From NCBI RefSeq assembly GCF_000147715.2, contig NC_017934.1:2910230-2974229 (forward strand): a DNA stretch of 64,000 nucleotides, in the 5' to 3' direction. The stretch is from Mesotoga prima MesG1.Ag.4.2 (GTDB lineage: Bacteria; Thermotogota; Thermotogae; Petrotogales; Kosmotogaceae). Shown piece by piece: positions 52,033 to 60,317 of this stretch. Position numbers and translations under genes: made by a program. Position 1 is the stretch's first letter. Every line of letters starts with the position of its first letter. A model generated the notes under the pieces. The model searched no databases and was not told the DNA's origin. It was given only the letters and a program-made list of their open reading frames with translations.

Positions 52033-52983
52033 GTGAAAAGGGCCACCTTGCGAGAAGTAGCAAAAAAAGCCGGCACATCCATGATGACAGTATCTAGAGT
52101 GATCAACTCTAAGGATTCGGTACGCGATGAAACCAGAAATAGAGTCCTAAGAGCAATAAGTGAGCTGGGCTATGAGCCTCACAAAGATGCGAGAATTCTC
52201 AGGGGTGGAAAGACTGGCAGAATTGGGATAGTGGTCTCCGATATCAGGAACCCATTCTATTCACAGGTGGTTGGAGATCTCGAAGACCTTGCTGAAGAGA
52301 ACAATATGGCCATTATTGTTTCAGACACAAGCAAGAAGCTTAATCAGGAGAGAAAGGCTATAAAGTCGCTTCTGGACATAAAGGTTGATGCAATCCTGGT
52401 AGCTCCTGAGGGATATGAGAGCTCTCACTTAATTGATGTGATTAATTCGGGAACAGAAGTAGTTTCCTTCGGCGTTCATTTCGAAAACGACGAAATTTCG
52501 GAGGTTTCCATCGATGAAATCACAGGTGCGGCGAAGGCAGGAGCTTATCTCAAGAGTGTTGGAATTAGCGATGTTGTAATGATGATGGGGAATCCTCGCA
52601 AGTTTACTACAAGAGGAAGAATGGAAGGGTTTATGAGAGGTTTTGGACATGTGCCTGAAGACAGAGTGATATATTGTGAGGTTGATTGGAAGGCATCTTG
52701 TGCAACTGTTAGTGAAATGCAGAGACTTCCTCAGGCTTTCTTTTGCTACAACGACATGATGGCTCTGGGAGTGATGAAGGCATTGGAAGAAAGGGGAGTA
52801 GAACTAGGAAGTGAAGTTAAGGTTATTGGCTATGACGATGTTTATATGGCCGAAATTGCTGGCATAACAACTTTAAGAATTCCGATTCGTAGCATGGTGA
52901 AAGAAGCTTTCAAGACAATATTGGGAGACGAGGTAAGAAAAATGGTCTTTACACCGGAATTCATACGACGCAAGAGCGCGTAA
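52033..52983 (+). CDS. LacI-family transcriptional repressor
   Basis: 316 residues. The N-terminal helix-turn-helix reads TLREVAKKAGTSMMTVSRVI with the following hinge helix (DARILRGGKTGRIGIVV). A type I periplasmic-binding-protein-like sensor domain follows (VVSDIRNPFYSQVVGDLEDL, CYNDMMALGVMKALEERGVE, VIGYDDVYMAEIAGITTLRI). The ligand is probably a galactoside or a breakdown product. The start is GTG after GAGGAGG. It is the first gene of a five-gene run with the importer and the galactosidase and has its own operators upstream. Confidence 0.94.
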   Translation: MKRATLREVAKKAGTSMMTVSRVINSKDSVRDETRNRVLRAISELGYEPHKDARILRGGKTGRIGIVVSDIRNPFYSQVVGDLEDLAEENNMAIIVSDTSKKLNQERKAIKSLLDIKVDAILVAPEGYESSHLIDVINSGTEVVSFGVHFENDEISEVSIDEITGAAKAGAYLKSVGISDVVMMMGNPRKFTTRGRMEGFMRGFGHVPEDRVIYCEVDWKASCATVSEMQRLPQAFFCYNDMMALGVMKALEERGVELGSEVKVIGYDDVYMAEIAGITTLRIPIRSMVKEAFKTILGDEVRKMVFTPEFIRRKSA

Positions 52984-52999
52984 ACAGGAGGTGGCGAAA

Positions 53000-54217
53000 G
53001 TGAAAAGAGTTTTGTTGGTCATTCTGTTCGTTTCGGTGGCTCTGGTAGGCTTAGGGATTCAACAACTGGTTGTGAATTCCTATATGTCTGACCCGGAACC
53101 GAAGAGAGTTTTTGAGGAACTTGTACAACAGTTCGAATCAATGTACCCGGACTTTGAGGTAACCGTGAACACGTTTGCACATGAGGATTTCAAAGTGCTT
53201 CTCAGAACATGGCTTACTTCATCCAATCCGCCTGACGTTGTCACCTGGTTTGCTGGTGAAAGAATGAGATATTTTGCCAGCAAGGATCTTCTCGAACCAA
53301 TTGGTGATATCTTTGAGAATGGATTTGAAGCAGATTTCCCAAAGGCATTTGTTAGCGCTTCTAGTTACGAAGATCGTATTTATTTCCTACCTCAATCATG
53401 GTACTGGTGGGGTGTGTACTATAGAAAATCCGTTTTCGAAGAACTAGGGATCACCGTACCCCTGACTTGGAAGCAATTTCTGGACGTCTGTGAGACATTG
53501 AAGGCAAATGACATGATCCCTATAACCATTGGGACAAAGTATCTATGGACTGCCGCCGGGGTCTTTGATTACCTGAACATGAGAGTTAACGGAATCGATT
53601 ACGCTCTAAAGCTGACAAACGGAGAAATCCCATATACTGACGATGGGATGAAGGCGGTTTTCGAGTACTGGAAACAGCTTGTAGAAAACGGTTATTTCAT
53701 TGAGGATGCAACATCCTACACATGGCAGGAAGCTGCCACCTATCTCTTCACAGGAGAAGCAGGCATGTACCTGATGGGGCAGTTCATAAAGGATGTTGCT
53801 CCACCTGATGTGAAGGATGATCTTGACTTCTTCAGGTTCCCTATTATTGATGGTAATCTTGGTCTTTACGAAGACACACCAATCGACGGCTTCATGATGC
53901 CGGCAAATGCCAAGAACAAAGAGGCAGGCAAGACATTCCTCAAATTCATCGCTTCGAAGGAAGCGCAAGAATACTTTGCCACGGAACTTGGAAGATTGGC
54001 TGCCAATAAGCATGTTCCCGCACCGGACGACCATGCTAAGAAAGGCCTGGAAATGATACTTTCATCTGACGGAGTAATGCAGTTCTACGATCGGGATACC
54101 GATCCAGAAATGGCTAATGCAGGTATGAACGGCTTTGTGGAATTCATGACCTTCCCTTCCAGACTCGATACGATTCTAAAGAATCTCGAAGCCGAACGAA
54201 ACAGAATCTACAAATAA
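53000..54217 (+). CDS. Sugar ABC transporter binding protein (galactoside regulon)
   Basis: About 405 residues. Residues 1-20 are a signal peptide (KRVLLVILFVSVALVGLG). The mature protein is a family 1 extracellular solute-binding protein: FEELVQQFESMYPDFEVTVN, PPDVVTWFAGERMRYFASKD, ITIGTKYLWTAAGVFDYLNM and GEAGMYLMGQFIKDV. It should bind a beta-galactoside or related oligosaccharide outside the membrane. GTG 53000 is chosen because AGGAGG ends nine bases before it; the GTG at 52991 overlaps that site. The gene starts 16 bases after the repressor. Confidence 0.92.
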   Translation: MKRVLLVILFVSVALVGLGIQQLVVNSYMSDPEPKRVFEELVQQFESMYPDFEVTVNTFAHEDFKVLLRTWLTSSNPPDVVTWFAGERMRYFASKDLLEPIGDIFENGFEADFPKAFVSASSYEDRIYFLPQSWYWWGVYYRKSVFEELGITVPLTWKQFLDVCETLKANDMIPITIGTKYLWTAAGVFDYLNMRVNGIDYALKLTNGEIPYTDDGMKAVFEYWKQLVENGYFIEDATSYTWQEAATYLFTGEAGMYLMGQFIKDVAPPDVKDDLDFFRFPIIDGNLGLYEDTPIDGFMMPANAKNKEAGKTFLKFIASKEAQEYFATELGRLAANKHVPAPDDHAKKGLEMILSSDGVMQFYDRDTDPEMANAGMNGFVEFMTFPSRLDTILKNLEAERNRIYK

Positions 54218-54229
54218 GGCTTTCTGTAC

Positions 54230-54254
54230 AGGGTGGGTCGGCAGGACCCACCCT
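54230..54254 (+). promoter_or_regulatory. Intercistronic hairpin between binding protein and permease genes
   Basis: GGGTGGGTC, a seven-base loop, then GACCCACCC form a nine-base-pair stem, followed only by TTCATTT. It stands in the same place as the hairpin at 28702-28724 in the other importer operon and probably sets binding-protein excess. Confidence 0.6.
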
Positions 54255-54270
54255 TCATTTGGAGGAAATA

Positions 54271-55143
54271 ATGAGAAGCAAGAGATGGGTTCCATGGGCT
54301 TTCCTTGCCCTTCCTCTTACGATGTATTCTATATGGGTCATATATCCATTGATCAGTACGCTTCTTCTCAGCTTCACCAGCTGGGACGGGGTCTCGATGT
54401 CCAAAGATATTATTGGCCTGGACAACTTCAGAGAATTGTTCAGAGACCCATATTTCATTGTTTCCTTGATCAACAATATTAAGTGGCTGATTGGATTTGC
54501 GGTGGTATGCGTACCTGCGGGCCTGGGGATTGCTCTTCTTCTAGACCAGAACTTTCGGGGAAACAAGCTTTACAAGACACTTGTCTATCTTCCTATGACC
54601 CTTTCGTTCGTTGTCATTGGACAGATCTGGTCCTGGATTCTCGAGCCAAGAAGCGGCGTTTTGAACAGTTTTTTGGCGTTGCTGGGATTCAAAGGTGTTT
54701 CGTGGTTGAGCGACCCCTCGGTAGTAACCTACTCTCTGATAATGGCAGCGTCTTGGAGGCAGATTTCTTACGCTATGGTTCTTTTTCTTGCCGGGCTTAA
54801 GGGAGTTCCGAGGGAACTAGTTGAAGCTGCCACGGTTGATGGCGCTGGTCCTTGGAAGAGATTCTGGAACGTCGTGCTTCCGATGCTCAAGCCCGCGACC
54901 GTTGTGGCCGTTACGGTAAGCGTTATCGATTCTCTCAGAGCTTTCGATATTGTCTATGTTCTGACACGCGGCGGACCTTTCTACTCATCATCTGTGATGG
55001 CGAACTACATGTACATTAAGGCATTCAACAATTACAGGATGGGCTACGGATCATCAATTGCAACTATTCAGTTCTTGATTACTCTGGTATTCATTGTGGT
55101 ATATATGCGGAATGTGTTGAAAAAGGAGGTCGGAAGCGAATGA
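54271..55143 (+). CDS. Sugar ABC transporter permease (MalF/MsmF type)
   Basis: About 290 residues with six membrane segments (first WVPWAFLALPLTMYSIWVIY). The EAA loop is ELVEAATVDGAGPWKRFWNV followed by VLPMLKPATV. ATG 54271 follows TTGGAGGAAATA. It overlaps the next permease gene by four bases. A 40-base gap after the binding protein contains a GC-rich inverted repeat (GGGTGGGTC and GACCCACCC, 54230-54254) like the one in the first importer operon. Confidence 0.92.
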   Translation: MRSKRWVPWAFLALPLTMYSIWVIYPLISTLLLSFTSWDGVSMSKDIIGLDNFRELFRDPYFIVSLINNIKWLIGFAVVCVPAGLGIALLLDQNFRGNKLYKTLVYLPMTLSFVVIGQIWSWILEPRSGVLNSFLALLGFKGVSWLSDPSVVTYSLIMAASWRQISYAMVLFLAGLKGVPRELVEAATVDGAGPWKRFWNVVLPMLKPATVVAVTVSVIDSLRAFDIVYVLTRGGPFYSSSVMANYMYIKAFNNYRMGYGSSIATIQFLITLVFIVVYMRNVLKKEVGSE

Positions 55144-55958
55144 AGAGGACCCTTTTCTACATATTCGCCACCCTCCTGGTGCTAGTCTGGCTAATGCCTT
55201 TTGTCATAACGATGTTTACTTCAGTGAAGAGCATGGATGAACTCATGATGGGAAGAAGATGGTGGGAACCACCAAAAGAACTAAGATTCGAGAATTACGC
55301 AACTGCTTGGCAGGACGCCAATATGGGCAGATACTTTATGAATACATTTATAATTACGGTGCCTTCCGTTCTTGGCGCGCTGTTTCTTTCCAGTCTGGGC
55401 GCATTTGCATTGGCATGGTACGATTTCAGACTTTCCAAAACTATTTTGATGATTTTTGTGGGCGGCATGCTTATTCCGTTTCAGATGCTGTTAATACCGG
55501 TATATCGTATGTCGATCTCTTTCGGAATCTACGATAGCTATATCGGTGTTATTCTCTTTCATATTGCATTTCAGCTTGGTTTCTGCACTTTCTTTTTGAG
55601 GAACTTCATGAAGACAATTCCTGCAAGTATATTCGACGCTGCGATGATTGACGGAGCCGGTCACTTCTTGATATACAGAAGAATCGTTTTGCCTCTCGTA
55701 GTACCTGCTATGGCAGCTTTGGGAATTCTCGAGTTCACATGGATATGGAACGACTATCTTTGGTCTCTAATACTGATACAAAGCGACAGATTCAAGCCTG
55801 TTACCTTAGGTCTTGTAAATCTTCAGGGTCAGTGGATTACGAGCTGGAATGTTATGGCTGCCGGGTCTATAATTGCAGCAGTCGTCCCTCTGGTAGTATT
55901 TCTTCTTTTCCAGAGGTACTTCATAGAAGGACTTACAGTGGGGAGTGTTAAGGGATGA
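55140..55958 (+). CDS. Sugar ABC transporter permease (MalG/MsmG type)
   Basis: 272 residues with six membrane segments. The EAA loop is ASIFDAAMIDGAGHFLIYRR followed by IVLPLVVPAM. It begins at an ATGA overlap with the first permease and ends at an ATGA overlap with the galactosidase gene, so translation is coupled. No ATPase is encoded in the operon; a shared ATPase is needed. Confidence 0.93.
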   Translation: MKRTLFYIFATLLVLVWLMPFVITMFTSVKSMDELMMGRRWWEPPKELRFENYATAWQDANMGRYFMNTFIITVPSVLGALFLSSLGAFALAWYDFRLSKTILMIFVGGMLIPFQMLLIPVYRMSISFGIYDSYIGVILFHIAFQLGFCTFFLRNFMKTIPASIFDAAMIDGAGHFLIYRRIVLPLVVPAMAALGILEFTWIWNDYLWSLILIQSDRFKPVTLGLVNLQGQWITSWNVMAAGSIIAAVVPLVVFLLFQRYFIEGLTVGSVKG

Positions 55959-57838
55959 ATTGGTTTGGAGCGGCTTATTATCCAGAGCACTGGCCTCGTG
56001 AGCGTTGGAAAAAAGACGTAAGAACAATGGGAGAAATCGGGATCAACGTAGTACGGATAGGAGAATTCTCCTGGAGCGTAGTCGAGAGAAAACGAGGCGA
56101 AATTGATTTTTCCGTTCTCGATGAAGCGGTTGATCTTCTCAATTCAGAAGGAATAAAAGTGATTATGGGAACTCCTACCTGTACACCTCCACCCTGGCTA
56201 ACGAAAGAGTTCCCTGAGATACTTCAGAAGGATGTCAACGGACTCGTCATAGCAAGTGGCAGTAGAAGGCATTACTGTTTCAACTCGAAGATCTATCGTG
56301 AGGAGACATCAAGAATAGTCGAGGCTTTTGCCGATCACTTTGGTAACGATCCGAGGATAGTTGCATGGCAAATTGATAATGAATTTGGATGTCACAATTC
56401 TACAGTCTGCTTTTGCGAGAATTGTGCGGTTGCGTTCAGGGATTGGCTGAAGAAAAAGTATGGTTCAATCGATAAGCTTAACAAGGCTTGGGGAACGGTT
56501 TTTTGGAGTCAGATTTTCAATGACTGGGAAGAGATAGAACCGCCGAGAAGGACTCTTACTTCGCCAAACCCTTCCCTGGTACTAGATTATAGGAGATTTT
56601 CCTCTGATTCTGCGATAGACTATCATAATCTGCAGAGGGAGATCATCATGAGAAAGAGCGAAGCACCTATAACCCACAATCTTATGGTGAACTTTACGGA
56701 GATAGACTATAAGAAGCTTTCAGACTCTATCGACTTCGTATCATGGGACAACTACATTGTAGGGGATTACGATCCAGATCTTCAAGCTCTCAACCATGAT
56801 CTGATGCGCTCCCTCAAGAAACAGCCCTTTCTTGTCATGGAACAACAGCCAGGAAGGGTTAACTGGCGCGCTGTGAATCCTTCATACGAAAGCAGTCAGC
56901 TGTCATTTTGGGTAAAGCAGTCTTTTGCACACGGTGCATTCGGATCGCTGATCTTCAGATTCAGGCAACTGCCTTTTGGTTCAGAGCAATTTCATACTGG
57001 ATTAATCGACTATGATGGTGAACCCACTGAACGTGCACAAGCTTTTTCAAAAGCTATAGAAAAATTAACAGACTGGAGTGTTGTTGTTCCACAAAGAGAA
57101 GCGGCGATTTACATTGACTATGAGAATTTTTGGATAAATGATACGGACAATTTGAACAACAAATTCGATTTGTTGATAGACGGAATTTTGCCGGTCTATA
57201 AGTCAGTTAGAAGTCTTGGTTATAACGTGGATTTCGTTTTTCCCGGCGATTCATTGGAAGGGTATTTACTGGCTTTCGTTCCTTCAAGTTTCAAACTTGA
57301 ACGATGCTTCGTCGAAGAGCTGAGGAAGTTTAAAGGGGATATTTTCTTCACGGCTCTTACGGATCAAAAAGATGGGCGCAATTTCATCAGGAAGACCGAA
57401 GAAAGTTTTATCACTGAACTAATGGGTCTTAGAGTCGTTGATGCAGGAGGAATTGAGACGAAAGTAGAGATATCTTTTGCCGACCATGTTTTCAATGGCT
57501 CCTTTGTCGTAGAGAAAATTCTCCCGAGCGAAGATTGTGAGGTACTTGCCGTCTATCTAAATGGGCCTTTTACTAATCATCCTGCTCTAATAAAGAGAGC
57601 GAACATGTATTACTTGAGCACAGTTCCTGAAATCGTGTCTTTCCAAACTCTTCTTATTGAAGCCGGAATAGAAAGAAAAGCAAGTGGGCCTGGAAGAGTT
57701 ATTAAGGGCGAATCTAACACGATTCTTCAAAATCCTTTTCCACATAGCATAACAATGGAAGTCGGCGGGAAGGACTACACTCTTAATGAGTACGAGGTCA
57801 GGAGAGTCCAAACTGGCTTATCTAAGAATAATCGATGA
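55955..57838 (+). CDS. Beta-galactosidase, glycoside hydrolase family 42
   Basis: 627 residues, slightly shorter than the usual 650-690. It opens with FGAAYYPEHWPRERWKKDV, typical of GH42. The acid/base Glu143 lies in VAWQIDNEFGC and the nucleophile Glu297 in FLVMEQQPGRVNW. Four cysteines, Cys108 (HYCFN) and Cys152, Cys154 and Cys157 (VCFCENC), match the structural zinc site of GH42. A beta-galactosidase trimerisation domain follows (about 380-560). No signal peptide is present, so it works in the cytoplasm on imported galactosides. The C-terminal domain seems trimmed, which explains the length. Confidence 0.93.
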   Translation: MNWFGAAYYPEHWPRERWKKDVRTMGEIGINVVRIGEFSWSVVERKRGEIDFSVLDEAVDLLNSEGIKVIMGTPTCTPPPWLTKEFPEILQKDVNGLVIASGSRRHYCFNSKIYREETSRIVEAFADHFGNDPRIVAWQIDNEFGCHNSTVCFCENCAVAFRDWLKKKYGSIDKLNKAWGTVFWSQIFNDWEEIEPPRRTLTSPNPSLVLDYRRFSSDSAIDYHNLQREIIMRKSEAPITHNLMVNFTEIDYKKLSDSIDFVSWDNYIVGDYDPDLQALNHDLMRSLKKQPFLVMEQQPGRVNWRAVNPSYESSQLSFWVKQSFAHGAFGSLIFRFRQLPFGSEQFHTGLIDYDGEPTERAQAFSKAIEKLTDWSVVVPQREAAIYIDYENFWINDTDNLNNKFDLLIDGILPVYKSVRSLGYNVDFVFPGDSLEGYLLAFVPSSFKLERCFVEELRKFKGDIFFTALTDQKDGRNFIRKTEESFITELMGLRVVDAGGIETKVEISFADHVFNGSFVVEKILPSEDCEVLAVYLNGPFTNHPALIKRANMYYLSTVPEIVSFQTLLIEAGIERKASGPGRVIKGESNTILQNPFPHSITMEVGGKDYTLNEYEVRRVQTGLSKNNR

Positions 57839-58055
57839 GTTCCTTCATGTTTTGGAAAGTAAATTCGCGCGGCCCAACTGTGACATGGCCACTACAGGAA
57901 GAACTGATACTTCTGAGCCCCGCTTATTATTGAAGAACTCTTTCTCGCGAATTCTTAGTTTGCTCATGCCCACAACAACACAGTAATTTGCCTTTCATCC
58001 GACAATTGCGCGATAAGCAAACCAACATTTAAGATTGAAACACAGGATGGTTCAG

Positions 58056-58081
58056 ATAGAACCCCTTCTCATGGGTTCTAT
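58056..58081 (+). terminator. Hairpin between convergent genes
   Basis: ATAGAACCC and GGGTTCTAT pair over nine bases around an eight-base loop. There is no T tract, but the place, after the galactosidase operon and at the end of the minus-strand remnant, fits a two-way transcription stop. Confidence 0.45.
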
Positions 58082-59046
58082 TCATCAATGACAGGGTAGC
58101 CAATTTTGACCGGTGTTTCTAGCAATTCTATTTCAGAAGCTGTGGCGTTTGCACCTATGTCTACCCCAGAATCGATTTCCCAGGATTCTAGATCCGTAAC
58201 ATCGAATATTGCGCCGTTGTGAGAAACCAGCCGCCTGGGTTCTTCAATGCCGTTGAATCTTGAGAGTTGCTCTCGAGTGAAGACAAGCAGACCTACCAAA
58301 TATCCTTCTCGACTTCGGCGGTTCCATGTGGAGAGTCTGCGAGAATGTCTCTAGTCAGTTCTCGTCCGGCACCATGGGGTTGACCCTGATGATAACCGTT
58401 TCTCCAAAGAGCAAGCTCGATCACGTGGTAAACGTTCCCTTCTACTGCAACATATGCTTTTTCGCCGTCATGACCTTTCGTTCTTCAAGCTCGTCATTTG
58501 TTGTTCCAAGTATTCCTATCGGTTCAACGCCCGAAATTTTGCGAACACCTTGCGGAGAGTCTTTGCATAACTCGGATGTCAGTTCGCTCCAAGCGAGATG
58601 CATCCCGGCCTGGTGAGAATCGTTCTGCCACCTGTTTAGTCGGGAAAGGTCATAGCCCTTGCCTCATATGTTCCGAGTTCATCGAGAGCTACTACGGGTG
58701 GTCCGGCCGATTCTAGGCCAGCCGTCTTATTTTCCTTGTGTGGGGAAGTACTTTCAGCTCGCAAGTAAATGCCTGCACCGAAGAATAAAGAGCCATGTGG
58801 TTGCCGGTAGACCAAAGTCTCAAGGGCTGTAAATCGAAAAATGAACCTCAAATTGTAACATGAGCGGGATTATTTGACTTGACGTTGAATCTCGATAGGG
58901 CTGTAGTGGTGAATATTGGGCTGATCTCAGAAAATGTAGAAAGGTCAAGATCTCTGCGAGAAATATCCGAGGATCTCCCAAAAACCAATATTCCGGAAAT
59001 CAGAGCACCGGCAGTATCAACGCAAGAACAAATCTATCCTTCTCAT
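58078..59046 (-). pseudogene. Remnant of a secreted protein with four tandem cytochrome-b5-like domains
   Basis: ATG 59046 follows AGGAGGT, and a broken signal-peptide-like stretch comes next. Four copies of a cytochrome-b5-like unit can be followed on the minus strand in changing frames. Unit 1: FTTTALSRFNVKSNNPAHVT, then LWSTGNHMALYSS. Unit 2: PVVALDELGTY, then YDLSRLNRWQNDSHQAGMHL and LTSELCKDSPQG. Unit 3: GEKAYVAVEGNVYHVIELAL, WRNGYHQGQPHGAG, LTRDILADSPHG. Unit 4: FTREQLSRFNGIEEPRRLVS, NGAIFDVTDLESWEIDSG, PVKIGYPVIDE. Each unit shows the F-T-x-x-E-L-x-x-x-N-G start, the Y-V-A-x-x-G-x-V-Y-D-V strand pair and, except unit 4, a W-x-x-G/D-x-H-x-x-G heme-type loop. Stops and frame changes lie between and within units, so no intact product is made. 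Confidence 0.75.
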
Positions 59047-59225
59047 ATAAACCTCCTTCTCACCTTGACGGATCCGTAGATTGCTTCCGTAAACGAAATT
59101 CTCACCTGAACCTTTCGGAAGCTTGCATGATTTTTGGAAGTTCTGCTGATTGAGGGAAATGGTGTTTGCAAAGGAAAGCGCATACATCCTGGATCAATCG
59201 ATACTGCTTTACCTCAAAACTTACA
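59047..59225. other. Intergenic region without a supported gene
   Basis: It holds the ribosome binding site of the b5-like remnant at its left end. I see no promoter of quality, gene or repeat in the rest. Confidence 0.4.
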
Positions 59226-59258
59226 CAAAAAAACAGAGGGCTCTTGTGGGCCCTCTGT
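59226..59258 (-). terminator. Rho-independent terminator of the triple-repeat protein gene
   Basis: On the minus strand ACAGAGGGC and GCCCTCTGT form a nine-base-pair stem around an eight-base loop, followed by seven Ts. It lies ten bases past the stop codon. Confidence 0.85.
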
Positions 59259-59267
59259 TGTTGTTTA

Positions 59268-60254
59268 TCAGTAGTAGATAAGTTCTAGAAGTAGATAAAA
59301 CGCGTTTATAGTTTCGTATTGCTCGTCTATCTCCCAGTAGTAAAGATCGAAGGTACCGTCTTCATAAACTTCAAATTGCGCATATACTTCGGCGGGAATC
59401 CCTCCTAGGTCAAATGTTCCGTAGAATTCAACTATATGGAGATCGTCAGTTGAAACGAAGTAGTCCCAATGTGGTTCGTAGAAGAAGCCATCGAATGCTT
59501 CACCCAGGGTCATCCAGTTGTAGTAAACATCGAAATAGGAGTTTTTGACTTCGGTGATCTTGGAGTCCATTATCGAAGCAAGCAGCGAGTCGATAGCTGC
59601 ATCGTCCTGAGAGACATCGTCTATTCCCAGATACTCAATGTCGAAAGTACGTTCATCCAAGTTCACGGTGAATTGGAAAACCGTTTCTACAGTTTCATCT
59701 TCCTCGTAAAGAAAGCCGATGTACTCAACGACATCCTGATTGTCGGCGGTAACGAAGTAATCCCAGCTCCCATCTGAGAAATAGTTGCTGAAAGACTCAC
59801 CGATTATCTTTTCAGGATAATCGTAAAAATAGCCGTCCTTAACTATTGAGATTGCGACGTCTGCTCTTTCCGGCAGGAAGATTTTTTCCAGGAAAGCGAA
59901 CTGATTACTGTTATCCTGAGGAACACCGTTGATCTCCCAGTAATTCATTATGAAGGTTGAATCCTCTTCTTTGACTGAGAAGCGCATCTTTACCGTTGCC
60001 GCTTCACCATTTTCATCAAGATAGTTGCCGCTGAACTCGACAATGTTTTCGGTTCCCTCTTTAGAATATTTCCACCTGGGCATTTCAAAGAACGCTTCAA
60101 ATGATTCACCGATCAAATTGTCTGGAAAGTTATTGAAAGTTCCCTCTGTGACAATGCTTATGAACCTTGCACTGTCCTGAGGCAATAGCCGTTGCGCAAG
60201 AGCAATACTTGAAACCGACAATACCAACAACAATAGAATAGTGAACTTTTTCAT
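59268..60254 (-). CDS. Secreted protein with three copies of a ~100-residue repeat
   Basis: 328 residues. Residues 1-20 are a signal peptide (KKFTILLLLVLSVSSIALAQ). The mature chain is three repeats, each with the plan IVTEGTFNNFPDNLIGESFE, then FF-x-x-x-x-W-x-Y-F, then a strand IVEFSGNYLDENG and a closing TFIMNYWEINGV. Copies begin near residues 32, 133 and 231; the second shows YPEKIIGESFSNYFSDGSWD, the third YNWMTLGEAFDGFFYEPHWD. Similar single units occur C-terminal to zinc-ribbon or membrane anchors in Firmicutes proteins of unknown role. Here they form a free, acidic, cysteine-free secreted protein. TTAGGAGGTTAGTTTT precedes the ATG. Confidence 0.78.
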   Translation of the reverse strand: MKKFTILLLLVLSVSSIALAQRLLPQDSARFISIVTEGTFNNFPDNLIGESFEAFFEMPRWKYSKEGTENIVEFSGNYLDENGEAATVKMRFSVKEEDSTFIMNYWEINGVPQDNSNQFAFLEKIFLPERADVAISIVKDGYFYDYPEKIIGESFSNYFSDGSWDYFVTADNQDVVEYIGFLYEEDETVETVFQFTVNLDERTFDIEYLGIDDVSQDDAAIDSLLASIMDSKITEVKNSYFDVYYNWMTLGEAFDGFFYEPHWDYFVSTDDLHIVEFYGTFDLGGIPAEVYAQFEVYEDGTFDLYYWEIDEQYETINAFYLLLELIYY

Positions 60255-60317
60255 AAAACTAACCTCCTTTATTTTCTCGCTTTTCTCACGTTGAATCTGT
60301 TCTACTTCAATCTTCCA

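Noticed and set aside
57843..57965. Minus-strand 40-codon frame (MSKLRIREKEFF start)
   Set aside because: Short, without a convincing ribosome binding site or known family; lies in decayed sequence after the galactosidase gene.
58326..58716. Plus-strand frames of 70-96 codons
   Set aside because: They are antisense to the tandem b5-like remnant.
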